Source of the DNA: Methanolobus chelungpuianus
GTDB lineage: Archaea; Halobacteriota; Methanosarcinia; Methanosarcinales; Methanosarcinaceae
DNA: 64,000 bases
Assembly: GCF_024500045.1 (NCBI RefSeq)
Contig: NZ_JTEO01000004.1
Coordinates: 744,001-808,000, forward strand
Reading direction: 5' to 3'
The translations under genes were made by a program, and so were the position numbers. The notes beneath the pieces were generated by a model. That model had not been told where the DNA came from. It saw only the letters and a program-made list of their open reading frames with translations, and made no database searches. Of the stretch, positions 1 through 7,936 are shown piece after piece; within the stretch, counting starts at the first letter, position 1, and every line of letters starts with the position of its first letter.

Positions 1-354
1 GTCAATATCGTTCTTCTCGGCAAAACCTATGATCTCAGAACCAGGATGACCTTCAAGCAGTACAGTTTCTATCTGTACACCTGCCCTGTCCCCCATTTCT
101 TTTACGGCTCCAAGTGCCTTCCTGCCATCCTCTTCAAGTTGATCATGCAAATCATGCTCAGCCGGAGACACATTTCTGGATGGCTCTATAGGTACTCCGA
201 AGTAAGAAAGGTGTGGTATCGTTGGCATCACATTCACTGCATAAAGTTTAGCCCCGCTCAGCCTTGTGATCTCGATCCCCGAAAGAGCTGCGTTGTTAGC
301 ATTTTCAGAACCGTCAGTTGCAACCATTATTTTCCTGTACATTTTGCTTTCCAT
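1..354 (-). CDS. Universal stress protein (UspA family), C-terminus cut by window edge
   Basis: The minus strand reads open from an ATG at 354 to the window edge (118 codons). The protein begins MESKMYRKIMVATDGSENA, the usual first beta strand of the UspA fold (hydrophobic strand, then a D-G-S element), and has the second-half strand ending in LLEGHPGSEIIGFAEKNDID. In ATP-binding members the G-2x-G-9x-G(S/T) loop lies further downstream, outside the window, so ATP binding cannot be judged. An alternative start is the internal ATG at 342 (MYRK). Universal stress proteins are small cytosolic proteins induced under stress; the target process is unknown. Upstream is a long non-coding stretch. Confidence 0.9.
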   Translation of the reverse strand, partial: MESKMYRKIMVATDGSENANNAALSGIEITRLSGAKLYAVNVMPTIPHLSYFGVPIEPSRNVSPAEHDLHDQLEEDGRKALGAVKEMGDRAGVQIETVLLEGHPGSEIIGFAEKNDID

Positions 355-961
355 ATTACACACCCTATAACCGTATCTTAGCGTCTAGCCAATTAATGCC
401 TTATTCAAATGACCTAAAACTAGTCGCTTGAAGATGCGTTATTTTATAGATCGTTACTGCAAATCCAGATTTGTCTGAAAATACATAACACAAACCATGG
501 TGAACTGTCAACAACCACGGTACATGGCTCCCTGGTAATTACTTCTACAAAGGTATGCATATATCAGTATCTTATGGATTTTGAAAGAAAGCTGTGATTT
601 GCAGAAGTCTTGCGATTTGCCACATCCCTTGTGACATGCGAAAATCGATCGGCATGCATGTTTGAAAGCGTGATCTTTCTGGTGCAACAGGCTTTATCAA
701 CAAACAAAAGTAATTACTATCTAAAGCAGCTATCTTCTCTTTTAGCATCAGAAAGACCTTAAGAAAAACTAAATATAACCCTTTTACCCCGGAATGCTAA
801 CTTAATCAAGAGCTTAATAATGTTAAGAGTTAGCCACTAATATTTAAATTTTATTTATAATACGTGAAAAATAAAAAGGCATCTATTTAATTTAATATAA
901 GTAGAATATCAGCATAATCATTTTTGCTAGCTCCAATTACAACTTATTGGGATGCGTCTCT
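355..961. other. Non-coding, AT-rich intergenic region
   Basis: I see no gene on either strand. The stretch separates the divergent universal stress protein gene from the first FilR1-type regulator. The A+T-rich segment around 840-905 (containing TATTTAAATTTTATTTATAA) is the likely promoter of the regulator at 962, because a nearly identical block precedes its paralog at 2986. Confidence 0.6.
841..868 (+). promoter_or_regulatory. Putative TATA-region of regulator 1, shared with regulator 3
   Basis: The block TATTTAAATTTTATTTATAA followed by TACG recurs, slightly shortened, at about 2908-2931 upstream of the paralog at 2986. The shared sequence points to a shared promoter or operator, or to recent duplication of gene plus promoter. 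It lies roughly 100 nt before the start codon, so a leader of several tens of nucleotides is implied. Confidence 0.4.
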
Positions 962-1747
962 ATGAAAAAGCCATTAATCGAAGTGATATTTGCATCAGAG
1001 AAGCGAAAGGACGTTCTCCTTCTTTTGCAGGATGGATCAAGGGAGATGGAATATCTTCTCAATTCTCTGGACACAACAAGGACCGCATTACTTCCTCAGA
1101 TGAAGATACTGGAAGAACATCAGCTTGTATCCCACGATAGAGACACTTACGAACTGACGCCTATAGGGAAACTCATAGTTAACCGGATGAGCCCCTTGTT
1201 AAGGACAGTCGATGCATTAGGAGCAGACATTGATTACTGGGGAAGCCATATTCTTGACTTCATCCCGTCTCATCTATTGGAACGAATAGGTGAGATCGGG
1301 AAGTGCAATACTATAATTCCTACTGTTCCGGAAACACATTACATACTTAGAAAGTTCCACGAAAGTTCAAAGGATTCTGGTATTCTTTATAGCATAAACA
1401 CGTTTTTTCACCCGAACTTTGTCGAACTATTTGCTGACCTGCTTCAGAATGATGTTGAAATACACTTTATCCTTTCCCAGGACTTATTGACCGATATGAC
1501 AGACAACTATAACAAAATATTTAACAGTCTGATCGATACAAATAAATTCCACTTCTATTTACATCCTAAAGATCTAGGTTTCATGTCTTTAGGAGTAAGT
1601 AAACATTACTTAATGCTGACTTCATTACGGACAGATGGTTTTTTTGATAACAGCCGTATCCTGTGCAATAGCCGGACTGCTGTTGAATGGGGAATAGAGC
1701 TTTTTAACCACTATCTGAAGGACTCCACACGAATAAATGAAGTTTAG
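962..1747 (+). CDS. FilR1/Msr-type transcriptional regulator (winged helix + DUF1724), paralog 1
   Basis: The 261-residue product has an N-terminal winged-helix domain (residues 1-75, with EMEYLLNSLDTTRTALLPQM as the recognition region) and the FilR1/DUF1724 middle domain. Family knowledge: Methanosarcina Msr proteins of this family control methanol and methyl-sulfide methyltransferase genes, and FilR1 regulates methanogenesis in Methanosaeta. No methyltransferase gene lies nearby, so the target here is unknown. I place the start at the ATG of MKKPLIEV rather than the upstream TTG at 947 because paralogs at 1842 and 2986 start at the same place and the leader GGGATG-CGTCTCT matches that of the gene at 2627. 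It faces the paralog at 1842-2627 tail to tail. Confidence 0.9.
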   Translation: MKKPLIEVIFASEKRKDVLLLLQDGSREMEYLLNSLDTTRTALLPQMKILEEHQLVSHDRDTYELTPIGKLIVNRMSPLLRTVDALGADIDYWGSHILDFIPSHLLERIGEIGKCNTIIPTVPETHYILRKFHESSKDSGILYSINTFFHPNFVELFADLLQNDVEIHFILSQDLLTDMTDNYNKIFNSLIDTNKFHFYLHPKDLGFMSLGVSKHYLMLTSLRTDGFFDNSRILCNSRTAVEWGIELFNHYLKDSTRINEV

Positions 1748-1841
1748 ATCGATCTTGAACCAGCGATATTTTGAACTGGGCATATCACAAAATACTATTT
1801 CAGAAAAATGGAATTAACCGAGAGATAAATTATAATAACGG

Positions 1842-2627
1842 TCATACCTCAGTGATCGGTATGGAACCTCCCAGGTAATGATCAAAAAGGTCCCTGCTCC
1901 ACTGATAGGACCGAGGGTCATTGCATAATAATTGCTTGTAACTGAAATCCTTGTTCTTTGAAAGCAGCCTCAGGATAAAACAAGAATCCGTTATTGACAG
2001 TGTTGTTACTCTCAAATCTCCCTGATATATGAAAAACCTGACTCCGCCGTGAGCAATAAATCCTTTAAACGAGTCATAAAGTTCCTGTGTGAACCTGGCA
2101 TATAATTCCCTGGTTACTATCATCGTAACTTTCCTATTGTCCTTGATGAACTCTGAGAGAAGGGAAGGAAACTCCGGATGCATTATCGTGGTCAATAAGT
2201 AAATGTGACTTGATTTGGAAGCGCTTTTCACAAAGTCCTTATTGATCTCGAACAGTTCTGCTATAGTGGGACTAAGAACTTTACAACTTCTGAGTTCATC
2301 GATTCTTTCTAGGAAAGAATGAGGGATGAACTCCAGGTCATGCGACTCCCAGTAATCAATATCCATATCCAGGACTTCAATAGTGTTTATAAGAGGGGAC
2401 ATATCGTTAACGATAAGCCTTCCGACAGTTGTCAGCTGATATATGTCCTTTTTGTGAGAAACAAGATAATGATCCTCCAGGACCTTTATCTGAGGAAGTA
2501 ATGCTGTTCTTGTTGTGTCCAGAGAATTGAGAAGATATTCCATCTCCTTTGGGCCATCTTGCAATAATAGCAAGGTATTCTTTCTTTTCTCGGACATAAA
2601 GATAACATCAACCATCGTTTTTTTCAT
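1842..2627 (-). CDS. FilR1/Msr-type transcriptional regulator, paralog 2
   Basis: The product has 261 residues, the same length as paralog 1, and its DNA-binding half is almost the same (EMEYLLNSLDTTRTALLPQI), while the C-terminal sensor half has drifted much more. This suggests the two proteins bind related DNA sites but read different signals. The start ATG is preceded by GAGGATG about eight bases upstream. It is convergent with paralog 1 and divergent from paralog 3 across a 358-bp promoter region. DUF1724 proteins are methanogen regulators; the ligand is not known for this protein. Confidence 0.9.
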   Translation of the reverse strand: MKKTMVDVIFMSEKRKNTLLLLQDGPKEMEYLLNSLDTTRTALLPQIKVLEDHYLVSHKKDIYQLTTVGRLIVNDMSPLINTIEVLDMDIDYWESHDLEFIPHSFLERIDELRSCKVLSPTIAELFEINKDFVKSASKSSHIYLLTTIMHPEFPSLLSEFIKDNRKVTMIVTRELYARFTQELYDSFKGFIAHGGVRFFIYQGDLRVTTLSITDSCFILRLLSKNKDFSYKQLLCNDPRSYQWSRDLFDHYLGGSIPITEV

Positions 2628-2985
2628 AGATATGCATCCTCAGGTACACATGTAATTAAGTTTAACTCCACTCCACGTTGAAATTACATCCTACTGCTAT
2701 TTATACAAATTTAATCCTGGACATAACAATTAATACAAAGTCTGATCCAAGTTTGAATAGTATTCATCTGCCCTGCATTCTAATCTTTCTTTTATACAGG
2801 AGTGCTTTGAACGACTCTAACAAAAAAAGTAAAGAAAGGGTGTTTGGGCTTTAAGGTAAAGGGTGTCAAGAAAGTAGCTGCTCTTTTGAATTAATATCGC
2901 AACTTTTATTTAAATTTTTATAAATACGAGGAGCCATATAGTTTAATCCTATCCGGAATGACATTGCTTGACGGGGACGGTCTGA
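2628..2985. promoter_or_regulatory. Divergent promoter region of regulators 2 and 3
   Basis: No gene is visible. For the plus-strand gene the block TATTTAAATTTTTATAAATACG at about 2908 resembles the promoter block of regulator 1. Minus-strand TATA-like sequence (ACAATTAATAC, ATTTATACAAATTTAA near 2699-2715) could serve regulator 2. Confidence 0.4.
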
Positions 2986-3819
2986 ATGAAGAAACCACTG
3001 CTTGATGTGATATATGCGTCAGAGAAGAGGAAAGGGTCTCTCCTATTGCTAAAAGATGGCCCGAAGGAAATGGAATTTCTCCTCAGATCCCTTAGCACCA
3101 CGAGACAGGCGCTACTCCCGCAACTAAAGGTACTTGAAGGGCACCATCTTATTTCCCATTCCAGAGATACATATTGCTTAACCACTATCGGGAAGCTAAT
3201 AGTCGTTAAAATGTCTTCCTTATTAAATACAGTAAACACTTTTGATACTGATATTGATTATTGGGGAACGCATAATCTTAGCTTTATTCCATCTCCTCTC
3301 TTAGAAAAAATCAATGAGCTTAAAAAATGTGCATTGATAACTCCTTCAATCACTGAATTCTTTGATGCTGTCGAAAACATTCATCCTATTACTATTACTT
3401 CGCCTGGGATATTTGATACCTTTAATAAAGCTACCATGGAATCAAAGTTTTACGGGACATTTACAACCTTTCTGAATCCTACTGTCCAAAGTGTGATTTC
3501 CCAAATGCTTGATAACGGAGTGAATGTAAATTTCATTATTACCAAAAGTCTGTTTGATATAATTCAGACTAAAGAATATGAATTCTTTGCAGAATTCCTT
3601 AGAAGCCATTTGTTCCATTTTTATATATATCCTGAAGGTATAGACGTGCTCTCTTTTGCATACAATAATCATTACTTCATCCTACGCCTGCTAAAACAAA
3701 CTGGTGAGTACGAGAGTAAGTATATTTTTTGCTCTGACCCGCGTTCAATTGAATGGGCGAAAGAACTTTTTAATTATTATCTGGAGAGATCAAAACCAGT
3801 AACTGAAGGCTGGTTTTAA
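2986..3819 (+). CDS. FilR1/Msr-type transcriptional regulator, paralog 3
   Basis: The 277-residue product shares the N-terminal winged helix (MKKPLLDVIYASEKRKG, then EMEFLLRSLSTTRQALLPQL) with paralogs 1 and 2. It is about 16 residues longer because of an insertion in the middle domain around residues 128-150 (ITITSPGIFDTFNKATMES). The C-terminal ending (SDPRSIEWAKELFNYYLERS) matches the shared CNSRTAVEWGIELFNHYL / CNDPRSYQWSRDLFDHYL motif of the family. Role as for the other paralogs: DNA-binding regulator, effector unknown. Downstream lies a 550-bp stretch without recognisable genes. Confidence 0.9.
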   Translation: MKKPLLDVIYASEKRKGSLLLLKDGPKEMEFLLRSLSTTRQALLPQLKVLEGHHLISHSRDTYCLTTIGKLIVVKMSSLLNTVNTFDTDIDYWGTHNLSFIPSPLLEKINELKKCALITPSITEFFDAVENIHPITITSPGIFDTFNKATMESKFYGTFTTFLNPTVQSVISQMLDNGVNVNFIITKSLFDIIQTKEYEFFAEFLRSHLFHFYIYPEGIDVLSFAYNNHYFILRLLKQTGEYESKYIFCSDPRSIEWAKELFNYYLERSKPVTEGWF

Positions 3820-4375
3820 GCCTCCTGGATTGCATTGATATTCATGTCAGACCTTGCAATAAAGTACTCCTATCCTTAATATGTATTAATCTCGCATCTT
3901 TTGGCAATAACCCGGGTACTCATACCTGAAACTTCTTGAAATCAATGTATGCTTCAACTCTAGTGCCCCCTGAATACTGTTTTAGACCTTGCTGGCTTCT
4001 TTTCCGATGCATACGCATCCTTCAGGTTTGCGAGATGTTATTTTCAAATACCGATACGCATGAAAGAATAGGTTCTCTCTAAGGTTACTTTGCCTTATCC
4101 GGATAAGGATGCTGCAACTGATTAGTCGTTTACTCTTAACGCCCATGTGAGGCAAAGGCTGGAGATATGGGAAGTGTAAGGTGAGAGAAGAACAGTTTAA
4201 TCAAATAACTAAGGATAGAAAGTAAATGCCGGAACATGTTCGCTGGATCCGGCAGATTATACTTAGAATTATTGTTAAGTTTGCTAATAATCCGAATAGC
4301 AAGGATTTATGGAAAACCTTATAACTGATCATAAATGAGTCTATTATAGAATAAAGGATAGCAGGGGGAGTTATT
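3820..4375. other. Intergenic region, possibly with decayed coding remnants
   Basis: I recognise no intact gene. On the minus strand about 54 codons read open from an ATG near 4146 to a stop near 3986; the peptide (containing RENLFFHAYRYLKITSRK) is not one I can assign. A small inverted repeat GCCGGA...TCCGGC lies near 4230-4250. The region borders a cas1 remnant 1 kb downstream, so it may hold further decayed accessory genes. Confidence 0.3.
4363..4370 (+). promoter_or_regulatory. Strong Shine-Dalgarno preceding an ATA codon
   Basis: The run AGGGGGAG ends six bases before ATA 4376. This ribosome-binding site decides the start of the FMN-binding protein because no canonical start codon is in frame nearby. 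Confidence 0.6.
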
Positions 4376-4762
4376 ATAGTACGGATTGAAGGAAAATGCC
4401 AGGAAGTTCTAGATAATACGGAATGGGTCGCTATTGCAACCTGTGGGGATAATGGTCCGCACCTGGTTGCAACATGGGGTGGCTATATCAGAGCATTTAA
4501 AACAGAAGAAAGCGGAATAATCCTTATTCCTGCCGGATATTATAATGTTACCGAGGAGAACCTCAAGAAGAACAACCGCGTGGAATTGCTCTTTGCTTCA
4601 AGAAAAGTTGAAGGTACCAACAGCACCGGACAGGGATGTTGCATCTCTGGAACAGGTGAAATCCAAACTTCAGGTAAATATGCAGATCTGGCAACATCAA
4701 AGTTCTCATGGGCAAGAGGAGCACTGGTTATAACCATAGAAAGAATTAACACGCAACTGTAA
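4376..4762 (+). CDS. Pyridoxamine 5'-phosphate oxidase-like FMN-binding protein, ATA start
   Basis: The reading frame encodes about 128 residues of a split-barrel flavin-binding protein: after VRIEGKCQEVLDNTEWVAIAT comes GDNGPHLVATWGGYI, the typical first hairpin of the family, then an ILIPAGYYN strand and a C-terminal barrel strand. Such proteins bind FMN or F420-like cofactors and reduce small substrates; the substrate here is unknown. The frame is closed upstream by a TAA at 4353 and contains no ATG, GTG or TTG before GTG 4577, which would remove half the fold. The most likely start is ATA at 4376, six bases behind a strong GGGGGAG; ATA followed by GTA fits an ATG-to-ATA change. It could instead be a gene disabled by loss of its start codon. 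Confidence 0.7.
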   Translation: MVRIEGKCQEVLDNTEWVAIATCGDNGPHLVATWGGYIRAFKTEESGIILIPAGYYNVTEENLKKNNRVELLFASRKVEGTNSTGQGCCISGTGEIQTSGKYADLATSKFSWARGALVITIERINTQL

Positions 4763-5231
4763 ATACAATCTCTGGACATCATTTCTGTAAGATATATCAT
4801 AACATTTACAGTAGACATTTCTATATGTATTAATTAAGCCTTAAGAAAATAGCTTACTCTTTTTGGAGTTGTATATAATCCCAAAGATCACATGCCAGGA
4901 ATATATACAACTGAATATCTGGCAACACTTTTATGGATCCCATATTAAAATAATTTAAAGATCTTGTAATAAAGATCTATAAGAAAAATTACTGATATTC
5001 TCTGCAACCTGGTCTAAAGTATATTATAGCTTTATCAGATTGCAATAAAAATATTACTTGTCATGAATCATGGTATTTTTACTATAAACAACTGTAAAAA
5101 CGGAAACAATCATCCGGGCTTTGATGCGGTTAGTTTTAGGAAGCTGCTTGAAAGTGATTATATGCCGATAACTTTCCTGATACGTTTTATTTACTTACCA
5201 TTTGCAGCTTCTGCACAAGTTTATCTTCAAC
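4763..5231. other. AT-rich intergenic region
   Basis: No intact gene is seen. The right end may continue the cas1 remnant described next (its minus-strand frame carries stops after 5232), but I cannot align residues there with confidence. Confidence 0.4.
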
Positions 5232-5399
5232 TCACGGAAGAAGATCAACAAGGAACCTGAAAGGTTCTTGCAGGTCATGGGCCAGACTGTGCTTGCTTAG
5301 AGCTGCCTCCTGCAGGAGATCAACATGAGACTCTGGACCAACAGTATTGACGGCTCTTGGAAACTGTGATATCGGACAATTGCTTCCAAGAATATATAA
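5232..5399 (-). pseudogene. cas1: Decayed fragment of CRISPR integrase Cas1
   Basis: On the minus strand one frame reads ...RAVNTVGPESHVDLLQEAALSK then SLAHDLQEPFRFLVDL before a TGA at 5234-5232. This matches the conserved core of Cas1, where A-[IV]-N-x-V-G-L-[DE]-x-x-[VF]-G-F-L-H-E is followed by S-L-A-x-D-L-Q-E-P-F-R-F-L-V-D. Family knowledge: the metal ligands in this stretch are the histidine of GFLHE and acidic residues of DLQE/VD; here GFLHE has become DLLQE, so the histidine is lost. A second frame upstream gives FLEAIVR, like the Cas1 (S)xLE-A-x-x-R helix, implying a frameshift near 5370. The N-terminus would lie where the DUF5996 gene now stands. No repeat array or other cas gene is present. 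Confidence 0.65.
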
Positions 5400-5414
5400 A
5401 ACGCAAAGCAAGAT

Positions 5415-6338
5415 ATGATAAGTATGAAAGACAGGAACAAAGAAATTTGGCCTGAGTTATTGTTCAAAGAAGGAAAAGAAACTTACCAGACCATCCACTT
5501 GTGGACACAGGTTGTAGGAAAAATAAAACTGGCAAAGATGCCCTGGATCAATCATTCGTGGCATGTTGCCCTAATGGTTACGCCTGTTGGTCTCACTACT
5601 GGCGATCTTCCTTCGGATGGAAAACATTTTCAAATAGACTTTGATTTTCTTAATCACCAGTTGGAAATAAAAACCAGCCGGAATGAAGTAAGAAGATTTG
5701 ATTTGCCGTCTCTTTCAGTAGGCGCTTTTTACAGGGATATTCTGGATTCATTAAAGGAGATGAATATAGAAGTAAAGATCAATCCTGTGCCAAGTGAAAT
5801 GGAAAGTCCCGTTCCTTTAGATAAGGATGAGCGGGACTCTTATGTACCTGAAGTGGCCACTGCTCTGCATTGCGCCCTGCTTCAGTCCAATCAGGTCTTT
5901 ACAGAATTCAGGGCGGGCTTTATAGGAAAATGCAGTCCTGTCCATTTCTTTTGGGGAAGCTTTGATCTGGCTGTTTCCAGGTTTTCCGGACGCAAAGCTC
6001 CGCTACATCCCGGAGGCATACCTAATTTTCCGGATTGGGTAGCCATAGATGCTTATTCCCATGAAGTGAGCAGCTGTGGGTTTTGGCCGGGAAATGATGC
6101 AGTACCTTTTGCAGCTTTTTACAGCTATATTTATCCTGAACCCCAAGGCTTTAAATCTGCCGGCATAAAACCTGAGAGCGCTTACTATCATAACGATCTA
6201 GGTGAATTCATTCTTCCATATAAGGAGGTGCAACAATCCAATGACCCATCTCAGACATTACTGGACTTCCTTAATACGACTTACGAAGCTGCAGCAGATT
6301 CAGCTCACTGGGACAGGGAAAATTTAGAAAGACGTTAA
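5415..6338 (+). CDS. DUF5996 family protein
   Basis: The 307-residue soluble protein begins ...IWPELLFKEGKETYQTIHLWTQVVGKIKL, the signature start of the DUF5996 family (W-P-x-L followed by T-x-x-x-L-H-x-W-x-Q-[IV]-V-G-K), and contains HFFWGSFDLAVSRFSGR and the tail motif ILPYKEV. The family is uncharacterised and is common in bacteria, so transfer from bacteria is plausible. The start may be the ATG at 5415 or the in-frame ATG at 5424 (MKDRN). It stands alone between a cas1 remnant and a FilR1-type regulator and starts only 15 bases from the remnant, which suggests that the gene, or the segment carrying it, replaced the cas1 5' part. Function unknown. Confidence 0.85.
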   Translation: MISMKDRNKEIWPELLFKEGKETYQTIHLWTQVVGKIKLAKMPWINHSWHVALMVTPVGLTTGDLPSDGKHFQIDFDFLNHQLEIKTSRNEVRRFDLPSLSVGAFYRDILDSLKEMNIEVKINPVPSEMESPVPLDKDERDSYVPEVATALHCALLQSNQVFTEFRAGFIGKCSPVHFFWGSFDLAVSRFSGRKAPLHPGGIPNFPDWVAIDAYSHEVSSCGFWPGNDAVPFAAFYSYIYPEPQGFKSAGIKPESAYYHNDLGEFILPYKEVQQSNDPSQTLLDFLNTTYEAAADSAHWDRENLERR

Positions 6339-6582
6339 ATGGACTGAACTACAGTTTCGATTGAGGAGCCCATGCCTTTCATAAGCCTATTAAATCCTTG
6401 TTACATCCATGCCCTGGACGCATGTGCCCGTCTGGTTAACAATAATGTTGATATTTACATCATCTCTTTTTCAGAATTTCCTCATTTAGTTCATAACAAG
6501 ATACAATTTTCATGCTGCGTAAAACCTATTAAACATTATTCTCTAATATAGCAGCATAGGTATGTTAACTGGGAGTGCTGTA

Positions 6583-7365
6583 GTGGAAAACAAAAAGATG
6601 CTTATGTCTATCTTTTGCTCGATGGAAAAAATAAATATGCTTTTATTATTGCAGGATAGTCCTAAGGAAAAACGAGAAATGCTTAAAGAACTGGAAATGT
6701 CACCACAGAAACTATCCCCGCAGCTTATAGAGTTAACTAAAAGTAAAATTGTTAAACATCAGGATGACAATTATGAGTTGACGGCTATGGGCCATCTATT
6801 GGTTGCTGAGATTAGTTCAATGATAGAGACAATGAAGTTTTTCCATGGGGACTATTGGTGGAATCACAACTTTAATTTTATCCCCTCACATCTCTTAAAG
6901 AGACTGCTTAAGATCAGGGGTTGGACTAAGTATGATCCTGCTATTTCTGAAATATATGAATACAATAAAGCTTTTTATGAAAAAACCTTACTATCAGATT
7001 CTGTCAGTTTATTGAGCGTTGTTCAGCCACCTTTTTTCTTTAAATGGGCCTCTGAGATTCTGGACCGTGGAGGAAATTTATCGGTTATCTTTGAGTTGAA
7101 TCTTTTCAATAAAATCAAAGAGGATAATCCTGAAGCACTGCAGAAGCTTATTAATAGCAAGCATTTTAGACTTTACACGTATTCAGAGTTGAGAGGCCTG
7201 TTTTATTTTGTGCAATGTGATACATGTATTTTATTGAGGCCGTTAACGAACGATGACTCATACGACCATACACACTTGATAAACAGCAGTATGGAAGCAG
7301 TACAATGGGGAAGGGAGATCTTTGAATACTATGTTAGGGACTCAGCACTTATAACTGAGATCTAA
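6583..7365 (+). CDS. FilR1/Msr-type transcriptional regulator, divergent paralog 4
   Basis: The 260-residue product aligns end to end with the three regulators at 1-4 kb (winged helix, then WWNHNFNFIPSHLLKRLLKI in the middle domain and QWGREIFEYYVRDSALITEI at the end), but its recognition helix region (MLKELEMSPQKLSPQLIEL) differs strongly from the EMEYLLNSLDTTRTALLPQ type, so it should bind a different site. I prefer GTG 6583 as start because GGGAG lies seven bases upstream and the resulting MENKKMLMSIF aligns with MKKTMVDVIF of paralog 2; an upstream ATG at 6562 is possible. No target gene is adjacent; tRNA-Leu follows on the other strand. Confidence 0.88.
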   Translation: MENKKMLMSIFCSMEKINMLLLLQDSPKEKREMLKELEMSPQKLSPQLIELTKSKIVKHQDDNYELTAMGHLLVAEISSMIETMKFFHGDYWWNHNFNFIPSHLLKRLLKIRGWTKYDPAISEIYEYNKAFYEKTLLSDSVSLLSVVQPPFFFKWASEILDRGGNLSVIFELNLFNKIKEDNPEALQKLINSKHFRLYTYSELRGLFYFVQCDTCILLRPLTNDDSYDHTHLINSSMEAVQWGREIFEYYVRDSALITEI

Positions 7366-7517
7366 ACAATTGTTCCACTTCTTCTATTTGCTTATTATAA
7401 GAAAATTAAATCCAGGGCTTAGCTAACAGTTCGATTTTTCCTTTCTCTTTTAACCAATAAAATTGCAAATTTGAAGTGGAATTTGCATTCCTTTCTGTTA
7501 ACTCTTCAAAAATCGCA

Positions 7518-7602
7518 TGCGGGGGGTGCGATTCGAACGCACGAATTCCTACGAAAATGGGTCCTAAGCCCATCGCCTTTGGCCTGGCTGGGCAACCCCC
7601 GC
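7518..7602 (-). tRNA. tRNA-Leu (anticodon UAG)
   Basis: An 85-nt gene folds into a cloverleaf with acceptor GCGGGGG/CCCCCGC, T arm GUGCG-loop UUCGAAU-CGCAC and a long variable arm as expected for leucine tRNA. The anticodon loop reads CUUAGGA, giving UAG. The 3' CCA is not encoded (discriminator A followed by TGC). It is on the strand opposite to the flanking regulator. Confidence 0.95.
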
Positions 7603-7936
7603 TTTAAGGAACAACACTGCTAACTGTAGCTTTTCATTTATTAATATTGCCGTTCCGGGAAAGAAACATGCTTACAGTGGCAGATGGTATAAATGCGCTC
7701 TGCTAATTAAAGTTATGCATGGGCGGTGCCAGGGGGTGAACGGGGAGGAGAGCAGGGGCGATAGCCGGGATCTGTATATAGTTATTGCATATGATTAAAT
7801 AATGAGGCTGGTCTATCCTGTATGGATAGGTCTTTCCCGCTGATTGGGCTATGGAAGAATGGAGCGGCGGGAAGTATATTATCAGATGTGATAACAAACT
7901 GATCAATACAAGATAGGGCCAAGAGGAGGTACAGGC
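7603..7936. other. Intergenic region upstream of the DUF3267 gene
   Basis: No gene is supported. The only clear element is a strong ribosome-binding site GAGGAGGT at 7923-7930, which belongs to the next gene. Confidence 0.5.
7923..7930 (+). promoter_or_regulatory. Consensus Shine-Dalgarno in front of an ATA start
   Basis: GAGGAGGT is followed by six bases and then ATA AAG. This near-perfect match to the 16S rRNA 3' end fixes the start of the DUF3267 protein although the codon is ATA. Confidence 0.7.

Noticed and set aside
4146-4200. Possible transposase-like peptide on the minus strand (to about 3986)
   Set aside because: About 54 codons read open but the residues are too few and too degenerate to assign to a family.
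5063-5260. 65-codon plus-strand frame
   Set aside because: It overlaps the cas1 remnant on the opposite strand and resembles no protein.
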